Of a DNA stretch of 12,997 nt, positions 1 through 5,437 are shown in pieces (position 1 is the first letter of the stretch; the number at the start of each line of letters is the position of its first letter). The stretch is from NCBI GenBank assembly GCA_900553935.1, contig USFK01000024.1, positions 1-12,997 on the forward strand, given 5' to 3'. A program made the translations under genes and the position numbers. Origin of the DNA: an uncultured Collinsella sp. (lineage in GTDB: Bacteria > Actinomycetota > Coriobacteriia > Coriobacteriales > Coriobacteriaceae). The notes under the pieces are model-generated. The model saw nothing but the letters and a program-made list of their open reading frames with translations. It had not been told where the DNA came from and ran no database searches.

Positions 1-216
1 CGTACACGGACCGTTGTAAATCTTAAAGAACGGCTCGCTTAGATCTTCATCCAGAAATCCATCGACGATCTGCCTGCACAGCCGATCCTCGGTGCCCTGG
101 TCAAACAAGACATAGGCAGCGCAGCCCAACCATGACAAATACCTGCCCTGACGCGAAAGTTCGCCCGGCCCCTGAACATACCGACCGGGACCACCGTAAA
201 CCATAGGAAGCGCCAT
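1..216 (-). CDS. Second GldA-like glycerol dehydrogenase, N-terminal part (runs off left edge)
   Basis: This is an open frame of 72 codons on the minus strand, cut by the window edge. It begins MALPMVYGGPGRYVQGPGEL and ends near FFKIYNGPCT. It lines up with the N-terminus of the GldA protein encoded at 364-1464: GRYVQGPGELSRQGRYL against SKYIQGPDELAKLGSYV, and YNGPCT against FNGECS, with no gaps of note. It is therefore probably a second iron/zinc-type polyol dehydrogenase that oxidises glycerol or a related polyol with NAD. Only the start of the nucleotide-binding domain is visible; the GGG(S/K) loop and metal ligands lie outside. The ATG at 214-216 is preceded by AGGG about 11 nt upstream and by two in-frame stops. 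An overlapping frame at 39-278 has no family resemblance. Exact substrate is unknown. Confidence 0.75.
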   Translation of the reverse strand, partial: MALPMVYGGPGRYVQGPGELSRQGRYLSWLGCAAYVLFDQGTEDRLCRQIVDGFLDEDLSEPFFKIYNGPCT

Positions 217-247
217 ACAAGAATCCGCCCTTCATCAAACAACGATT

Positions 248-310
248 GGTGCAAAGTAACCTGACCCCCTTGCGCCAACTTGGTGCGATGGGGTCAGGTT
301 AGTTTGCACC
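248..310. repeat. 63-bp near-perfect palindrome (29-nt arms, 5-nt loop)
   Basis: The left arm 248-276 and the right arm 282-310 are reverse complements at 25 of 29 positions, around the loop AACTT. The arm begins GGTGCAAA and contains TAACCTGACCCC. It lies between the gldA terminator (316-351) and the start of the partial gldA-like gene (216), so it is in that gene's upstream region. No T-run follows it, so it is not a typical terminator. It looks like a dispersed palindromic repeat (REP or small MITE), or less likely a large operator. Copy number cannot be judged from one window. Confidence 0.75.
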
Positions 311-315
311 ATAGC

Positions 316-351
316 AAAAAGGGGCAAAGCCATCTTCCGGCTTTGCCCCTT
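316..351 (-). terminator. Rho-independent terminator of gldA
   Basis: A perfect 13-bp stem (319-331 with 339-351), rich in GGGGCAAAGCC, has a 7-nt loop. On the minus strand it is followed by TTTTT (316-320). It lies 12 nt past the gldA stop codon at 364-366. Confidence 0.92.
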
Positions 352-363
352 CCTTAGCTTGAT

Positions 364-1464
364 TTACTCATCCATGAGATAGTAGTGACCCAGCGCGTCG
401 GCACCCAGGATGGCGTTTGCGACCATCTCGGGCGTCACCTCAAACGGCATGTTGCACATGGTGTCATCGGGCGCGCAGGCGGCCTCGGCAACAATCATGG
501 CCTGCTCGCGCGTAAGCTCGGCAACGCCAAGTTCCTTCATCGTGACCGGCAGGCCCAGCTCAATGCAGAAGCCCAAGACTTCCTCGAGTTTCTCAGTCGG
601 AGCATCCTCGAGTACCAGCTGGACGATGGTGCCAAAGGCGACCTTCTCGCCGTGATACATGCCGTGGCACTCGGGCAGCATCGTCAGGCCATTGTGGATG
701 GCATGAGCAGCAGCAAGGCCCGAGCTCTCAAAGCCAATACCCGAAAGCAGCGTATTGGCCTCGATGATATGCTCGACGGCAGGCGTGAGCGCACCCTTCT
801 CCAGCGCGACCTTGGCCTTGACGCCATCGGCCATAAGCGTCTCGTAGCAGAGCTTGGCGAGCGCCAGGCCGGCCATTCCGCCCTTGCCGCCGGCGCAGGT
901 GCCGCCGTCGGCATCGTGCGTTGCCTGGGCCTCGAAATAGGTTGCGAGCGCATCGCCCATACCGGAAACCGTCAGGCGCACCGGGCTCGCCGCGATAACC
1001 GTCGTATCCATCAGGACAATGTTGGGGTTTGCCTTAAGGAAGAGATATTTATCGAACTGGCCGTCGTCGGTGTAGAGCACCGAAAGTGCCGAGCACGGTG
1101 CATCGGTCGAGGCGATGGTGGGGCAAATGATAACCGGGGACTCCAGGTAGTAGGCAACGGCCTTCGCGGTATCGAGGATCTTGCCGCCACCGACGCCAAC
1201 GATGATGTCGCAATCGTTGTCGCGAGCGAGCGCAACCAGGCGATCGACCTCGCCCTTGGAGCACTCGCCGTTAAAGTCCTCAAACAGCAGCTCGGCCTTA
1301 GCCTCGGCAAAGCCGCCCTCGATCTTGGCACCGACGCGCTTCTTGCCCGAAGGCGTCACGATGACGAGGGCCTTAGCGCCGAGCGGCTCGACATAGGAGC
1401 CGAGCTTGGCCAGCTCGTCCGGGCCCTGGATGTACTTGCTGGGGCTATTGAAGATTGCAGCCAT
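364..1464 (-). CDS. gldA: Glycerol dehydrogenase (GldA family)
   Basis: NAD-dependent glycerol dehydrogenase of the iron-containing alcohol dehydrogenase superfamily, normally zinc-dependent, converting glycerol to dihydroxyacetone in the cytoplasm. The 366 residues match the usual family length of about 365. An N-terminal Rossmann-like domain carries the nucleotide loop GVGGGKILDTAKA (about 90-102). The helical C-terminal domain has the expected metal ligands: Asp171 in GMGDALATYFEA, His254 in AAAHAIHNG and His271 in YHGEKVAFG. These correspond to the Asp/His/His set of bacterial glycerol dehydrogenases. The ATG at 1462-1464 has only a weak purine-rich Shine-Dalgarno (GAGAGTGGGA). The upstream adh gene ends in a terminator only about 22 nt before this start, so expression probably relies on read-through or on a promoter overlapping that hairpin. 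A GldA-like homologue follows downstream (1-216). Substrate could also be another vicinal diol. Confidence 0.93.
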   Translation of the reverse strand: MAAIFNSPSKYIQGPDELAKLGSYVEPLGAKALVIVTPSGKKRVGAKIEGGFAEAKAELLFEDFNGECSKGEVDRLVALARDNDCDIIVGVGGGKILDTAKAVAYYLESPVIICPTIASTDAPCSALSVLYTDDGQFDKYLFLKANPNIVLMDTTVIAASPVRLTVSGMGDALATYFEAQATHDADGGTCAGGKGGMAGLALAKLCYETLMADGVKAKVALEKGALTPAVEHIIEANTLLSGIGFESSGLAAAHAIHNGLTMLPECHGMYHGEKVAFGTIVQLVLEDAPTEKLEEVLGFCIELGLPVTMKELGVAELTREQAMIVAEAACAPDDTMCNMPFEVTPEMVANAILGADALGHYYLMDE

Positions 1465-1486
1465 TTTTATCCCACTCTCTAATAAT

Positions 1487-1526
1487 TAAAAAGAAAGGGG
1501 CTCCGTACAGATGCGTGCGGAGCCCC
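1487..1526 (-). terminator. Terminator between adh and gldA
   Basis: A perfect 9-bp stem GGGGCTCCG/CGGAGCCCC (1497-1505 with 1518-1526) can be extended by three more pairs. On the minus strand it is followed by TTTCTTTTTA. It lies 22 nt past the adh stop and ends about 22 nt before the gldA start. It therefore separates or attenuates transcription between the two genes. Confidence 0.88.
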
Positions 1527-1548
1527 TCGTTACGATAACAAGAATCGA

Positions 1549-2772
1549 TTAGAAATCGATGTCGGTGTCGTAGTAGCAGGCCTTGAGGATCTTCTCGAAG
1601 TCGGCAGCCTTGGTCTCACGCGGGTTCTCGGGCGTGCAGGCATCGGTCTCGGCGTTCGCAGCGATCTCGGGCAGCTTGGCGAGGAACTCCTCCTCGGAAA
1701 CCATCTGCGGGTTCTCGGCGTCGACCTTCACGCCACCATTCGCGTAATCCTTGATGGACTGCGGAATGTTGAGCTGGTCGTTGAGATCGCGAATCTTCTG
1801 GACGAGCGCAGCGATGAGCTCCTCGTTGGTCTCACCGGGAAGGTGCAGGACCTCCTTGGCGACGTAGGCGTAACGCTCGGCGGCACGCGGGTCCTTGGAG
1901 TTCCACTGGATGACCTTGCCCAGGTACATGGCGTTAGCAGCACCGTGGATGATGTGGCCGTTCTCAAAGGCTGCACCGGTCTTGTGAGCCATGGAGTGCA
2001 CGATGCCGAGCAGGCCCGAGGAGAAGGCGATGCCGGCGATGCACTGGGCCTCGTGCATGTGCTGACGGGCCTCCTTGTCGCCCTCATAGGACTTCGGGAG
2101 CCACTCGACGATCTCGCGGATGCCGTGCAGAGCGTTGGCGTCGGTGAACATAGAGGCGAAGGTAGAAACGTAGGCCTCCATGCAGTGGGTCAGAGCATCC
2201 ATGCCGGTGTGAGCGCACAGCTTGGCGGGCATGGTGTAGGTGAGCTCGGGGTCGACGATGGCGACATCAGGGGTGATGTTGAAGTCGGCCAGCGGGTACT
2301 TGATGCCCTTGGCGTAGTCGGTGATGACGGAGAAGGCAGTGACCTCGGTAGCGGTACCGGAGGTGGAGGAAATGGCGCAGAAGTGAGCCTTCTGACGCAG
2401 CTCGGGGAAGCTGAACGGCTGGATGATGTTATCGAAGGACTCCTCGGGATACTCGTAGAAGACCCACATGGCCTTAGCGGCATCGATGGGCGAGCCGCCG
2501 CCGATGGCGATAATCCAGTCGGGCTCGAACTCGCGCATGGCCTCGGCGCCCTTCATGACCGTCTCGATGGACGGATCGGACTCGACGCCCTCGAACAGCT
2601 TGACCTCGAAACCGCCTTCCTTAAGGTCGGCCTCGACGTCCTGCAAGAACCCGCCGCGGCGCATAGAGCTGCCGCCAGAAACGATGATGGCCTTCTTGCC
2701 CTTGAGGTTCTTCACCTCGTGGCGAGCGCCCTCACCAAAGTACAGATCGCGAGGATTGGTAAAACGTCCCAT
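1549..2772 (-). CDS. Iron-containing alcohol dehydrogenase
   Basis: Group III Fe-dependent alcohol dehydrogenase, 407 aa from the chosen start, typical for the family (380-410). It reduces short-chain aldehydes to alcohols, or the reverse, with NAD(P)H, probably for fermentative redox balance. The nucleotide-binding loop is GGGSPIDAAKA at 91-101. The iron ligands are recognisable as Asp192 and His196 (MDALTHCMEAY), His259 (GIVHSMAH) and His276 (HGAANA), with conserved His263 in the active site. The stretch SMAHKTGAAF resembles the ADH half of AdhE. Between His263 and His276 it has about three extra residues (ENGHII), including an additional histidine at 273. The start at 2770-2772 is chosen because TAGGAGG lies 6 nt upstream; an open extension of 17 codons to 2823 has no such support. 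The substrate (butanol, propanediol, ethanol) cannot be fixed from sequence. Confidence 0.93.
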   Translation of the reverse strand: MGRFTNPRDLYFGEGARHEVKNLKGKKAIIVSGGSSMRRGGFLQDVEADLKEGGFEVKLFEGVESDPSIETVMKGAEAMREFEPDWIIAIGGGSPIDAAKAMWVFYEYPEESFDNIIQPFSFPELRQKAHFCAISSTSGTATEVTAFSVITDYAKGIKYPLADFNITPDVAIVDPELTYTMPAKLCAHTGMDALTHCMEAYVSTFASMFTDANALHGIREIVEWLPKSYEGDKEARQHMHEAQCIAGIAFSSGLLGIVHSMAHKTGAAFENGHIIHGAANAMYLGKVIQWNSKDPRAAERYAYVAKEVLHLPGETNEELIAALVQKIRDLNDQLNIPQSIKDYANGGVKVDAENPQMVSEEEFLAKLPEIAANAETDACTPENPRETKAADFEKILKACYYDTDIDF

Positions 2773-2809
2773 ACTGTGCCTCCTAAACAAGCCCCTCTTA
2801 GACTTGCGT

Positions 2810-2839
2810 ATATAACGGAGCACCCGATTGGCTCCGTTA
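2810..2839 (-). promoter_or_regulatory. Probable adh -10 box overlapped by a perfect 9-bp inverted repeat
   Basis: TAACGGAGC (2813-2821) and GCTCCGTTA (2831-2839) are perfect inverted repeats around a 9-nt spacer. On the minus strand TTATAT (2810-2815), about 38 nt upstream of the adh start codon, is a reasonable -10 element and overlaps the repeat. No good -35 is visible at the usual spacing. The arrangement suggests a repressor operator, or a hairpin at the transcript 5' end. The regulator is unknown and the sequence does not resemble a Rex box. Confidence 0.45.
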
Positions 2840-3272
2840 GGACCGTTTTGCGCGTTGCCGGCGATGACAATGCGCGATGTCTAAACGTCTCAACGCTCAG
2901 ACAAACACTATTCTACCGTTCTGGTTGGTCAGTTATTCACCTAAAGCCGACAATGATGAAACGTTTTTTCTATCCCTGAAGACCCTTGTGGGACATTCAT
3001 ACTCCCAAGCTGGGCAAACGTTTTATCAAGGTTGACCACATATCCCGGGCAGGACTGTGCCCCTCCAAAATGCGCCCCGTTCGCCGCCAAAAATCGACCG
3101 TTTGCGGCACCGTGATACCACTCGGTCGTCCAAGGTGCCGACATTTGTGCGACATCCGTCTTCGTGGTGCAAAGGTGCATGTCCAAGTGCGGCACCCCCG
3201 GTGTGCCACATGCGGGTAAACTAGAACCTTATATAGAGACATTTGAACCCTAACCGCAGCAAAGGAGGCCCC
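2840..3272. other. Intergenic region between divergent adh and the helical-repeat operon
   Basis: No credible gene is seen here; the short frames lack Shine-Dalgarno sites and family resemblance. It contains an imperfect hairpin at 3083-3108 (GCCGCCAAA / TTTGCGGC, one bulged base, 9-nt loop) and several GGTGC/GTGCGGCAC-type words between about 3130 and 3210. TATATA at 3230-3235, 38 nt before the next start codon, is a plausible -10 box for the plus-strand operon, but no clear -35 accompanies it. Confidence 0.4.
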
Positions 3273-4349
3273 ATGGCATTCGATCCCATTCAAGAGGATT
3301 GCCATCGCCTCGTTCTTGAGGCCTTGCGCCGCGACAATATTCCACTCACCGACGGCCCCGCCGTCGAGCGTCTGATGGAACAATTCACCCGCAACCCCGC
3401 GCCGCTCATCGTGCACGACCGCGACCGCGCCGGGCATCTCATTGCCAAGGTGGTCGAGGCTGTCGACTACCGCATTCCCTTTATCCCTGACGATACCCAG
3501 GCAGAGCAAGAAGAGACCGCAGCCGAGAACATGCTCCGCGAGGCAGCCGCGCTCGATCCGGCCAACTGGGATGCCCAGCGCATGCTGACGGCGCTCACCG
3601 CCGAATCCAACGAGGAATACGTGCAGTATCTGGTGTCCAAGTGCGACGAGGTGGAGCACGATTTGGCGCTCAAGATTGCCTCGGCTCAGGACTCCTACGA
3701 GCGTGAGGCCGCAGGCGACCTGACCCGCCGTCCCTACCTGCGCTGGCTTGCCGCCTTGGCATCGCGCGCGCTCATTAGCGGCCGCTACCGCATGTCGCTG
3801 GATGCCGCGAATCGCAGCCTAGACTTTGCGCCCAACGACCCCGCCGGCGTCCGCCATACTGCGATGCTTGCCATGGCAAAGCTCGAATACCCTGCCGAGG
3901 AGCTCAAGCGTTTTCGTTCTGCCCACTCCGTGCCCTATCTTGCCAACACGCCGCTGCGCCGCCGTCCCAAGGACGCAGAGCGCGACCTGGACCCGTGGAC
4001 GCTCATCGCGCTGATGAGCGCCGCCTGGCGCGAGCTGGATTACGAGGACGCCGAACACTACCTGCGCATCCTGGTACGCTCATGCCCGCACGCGGCCGAA
4101 GCACTCTACTTCCAAACCGAGTTTCCCGATGGCGTCTATGCCCGCGTCAACGTCGGTCCGGGCTCCACCGATGAGCTCGTCCTTGCCCTGTCCGAGGCGA
4201 CGCCAGTGCTGCAGGAGGGCCTGGGCGCTCCCGACAACGCCAGCTTTGCCGCCTGGGTCGCCACCAACGACATCGTGCGTTCCCAGATCGACGAGCGCAT
4301 CCTACGCGCAGCCGAGCAGGGGCTTCCATTTAAGGGAGGGGACCTCTAA
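3273..4349 (+). CDS. Helical-repeat (TPR-like) protein, first of a tandem paralogous pair
   Basis: A 358-aa soluble protein of unknown function with no signal peptide or membrane segment. It is mostly alpha-helical, with TPR-like helix pairs: about 84-110 (AENMLREAAALDPANWDAQR), 168-205 (SGRYRMSLDAANRSLDFAPN), and 246-283 (RELDYEDAEHYLRILVRSCP). Such proteins usually act as scaffolds. The ATG at 3273 follows AAAGGAGG with 4 nt spacing; an upstream TTG at 3243 lacks such support. The stop overlaps the next start (TAATG), so translation is probably coupled. It is colinear with the following gene: NPAPLIVHDR~NPQKYAQSEH, WDAQRML~VDAQLLA, ISGRYR~ASARYR, DPWTLIA~SPWYLLA, SFAAWVATNDIV~DFAPWANACEDV. 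The two therefore look like a diverged tandem duplication. Position ahead of the MurT-GatD gene suggests, without proving, a cell-envelope link. Confidence 0.85.
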   Translation: MAFDPIQEDCHRLVLEALRRDNIPLTDGPAVERLMEQFTRNPAPLIVHDRDRAGHLIAKVVEAVDYRIPFIPDDTQAEQEETAAENMLREAAALDPANWDAQRMLTALTAESNEEYVQYLVSKCDEVEHDLALKIASAQDSYEREAAGDLTRRPYLRWLAALASRALISGRYRMSLDAANRSLDFAPNDPAGVRHTAMLAMAKLEYPAEELKRFRSAHSVPYLANTPLRRRPKDAERDLDPWTLIALMSAAWRELDYEDAEHYLRILVRSCPHAAEALYFQTEFPDGVYARVNVGPGSTDELVLALSEATPVLQEGLGAPDNASFAAWVATNDIVRSQIDERILRAAEQGLPFKGGDL

Positions 4350-5392
4350 TGGATCCAAGCGTCTACATCCCCGCCTACTTGGAGCGCACCTATCTGGCGT
4401 CGCACCCCGAGCTCACCGATGCAGCACGCGAGCTTGTCCATAACGACATTAGCGCGAATCCCCAAAAGTATGCGCAGTCCGAGCATGCCCAGGCGCTGCT
4501 GTCCTATGCCGGTGTTCACCGCCACCTGCTCGACGAGCTCCATCGCATCGAGGACATGGGCAGCGACGAGGAGTTTGAGCAGACGCGCAACCGCCTGTTC
4601 GACGATATGCGCGATGAGCTGCTCAAGATCGTCCGTATCGATGCGCTTGCCGTCGACGCCCAGCTGCTCGCCATCATCCTGGCCGACACGCCCGTTGACG
4701 CCTGCCTGGGCGACCTGATGAAGCTCGAAGCGACCACGGCCGATTACCTGCAACAGAGCGTGCCCGGGTTTGATATGGAGGCCCCGCACTATTGGGCCAA
4801 TAATGTTTTGGCCGACGGTGTCACCGCAGCAAACCTTACCGTGAGCGAGCCGGCGCTTATCGGGTGGCTCCACACGCTCGAGGCCATCTCGCAGCTGTGC
4901 ATGGCGAGCGCCCGCTACCGTGCTGCTGCCAACTACGCTCGCCGCGTCCTTAAAGCAGAAGGCTATCCCACCCGGGCCGCCGGCACCGTGCTGCTTGCCC
5001 TCGCCCGTTTGGAAGACCAGGACGGCTTTTTTGCCCTGGCTCACCAGCTCGAGGAACAGGTGGGAGCCGATGCACTCGAGAACTCCCCCTGGTACCTGCT
5101 CGCCCGCACGATCTTGCTGTTCAAAACAAACAAGATGCGCCCGGCGGCGCGCGCGCTGCGTGAGTTCGCTAACCGTTGCGAGGGCGGCGCGTTCTTCTTG
5201 CTGAACCCCATGTACCAGACGCCGTATCTTCCCTGCCGACCCGAGCCGCACGACCCCTGGGACCTCTCGCACCAGGCGGTTTGGGAAGCCGACGGCATTA
5301 TCTCGGACACCCCCGACTTTGCCCCCTGGGCCAACGCCTGCGAAGATGTATCGCAGCTTGCCCAAGAATTTGCGCGCCGCTACGGCTTTTAG
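4349..5392 (+). CDS. Helical-repeat (TPR-like) protein, second of a tandem paralogous pair
   Basis: A 347-aa soluble, helix-rich protein of unknown function, with no export signal. TPR-like helix pairs occur at about 184-222 (MASARYRAAANYARRVLKAE) and 246-285 (SPWYLLARTILLFKTNKMRP). An acidic charged helical region spans about 60-95. Its ATG overlaps the preceding stop (TAATG at 4347-4351) and is preceded by GGGAGGGG inside the upstream gene, a classic coupling arrangement. Matched segments run from near the N-terminus to the C-terminus of the preceding protein with only small indels, so the pair probably arose by duplication. The pair may form a heterodimer, though that is inference. It ends 45 nt before the MurT-GatD start, with no terminator between, so all three genes are probably co-transcribed. 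Confidence 0.85.
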   Translation: MDPSVYIPAYLERTYLASHPELTDAARELVHNDISANPQKYAQSEHAQALLSYAGVHRHLLDELHRIEDMGSDEEFEQTRNRLFDDMRDELLKIVRIDALAVDAQLLAIILADTPVDACLGDLMKLEATTADYLQQSVPGFDMEAPHYWANNVLADGVTAANLTVSEPALIGWLHTLEAISQLCMASARYRAAANYARRVLKAEGYPTRAAGTVLLALARLEDQDGFFALAHQLEEQVGADALENSPWYLLARTILLFKTNKMRPAARALREFANRCEGGAFFLLNPMYQTPYLPCRPEPHDPWDLSHQAVWEADGIISDTPDFAPWANACEDVSQLAQEFARRYGF

Positions 5393-5437
5393 CGACGCGA
5401 TCACCCCGACCATGTCATCAATGTTAGGAACGGCTTC

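Noticed and set aside
39..278. 79-aa minus-strand frame at the left end
   Set aside because: The alternative minus frame at 1-216 is clearly homologous to GldA, so this one is a shadow.
385..1482. 365-aa plus-strand frame opposite gldA
   Set aside because: It is antisense to gldA, whose metal ligands and nucleotide loop are intact; the frame has low-complexity composition and no recognisable domain.
2773..2940. Rex operator for the alcohol dehydrogenase
   Set aside because: I looked for TTGTGAA-like half-sites with TTCACAA and found none; the only clear repeat has a different sequence.
1843..2979. 378-aa plus-strand frame opposite the alcohol dehydrogenase
   Set aside because: It mirrors codon use of the real gene and is repetitive in Gly, Val and Asp, with no motif.
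4346..5413. 355-aa minus-strand frame opposite the second helical-repeat gene
   Set aside because: The plus-strand gene has a coupled start, a Shine-Dalgarno and a homologous neighbour; the antisense frame has none of these.
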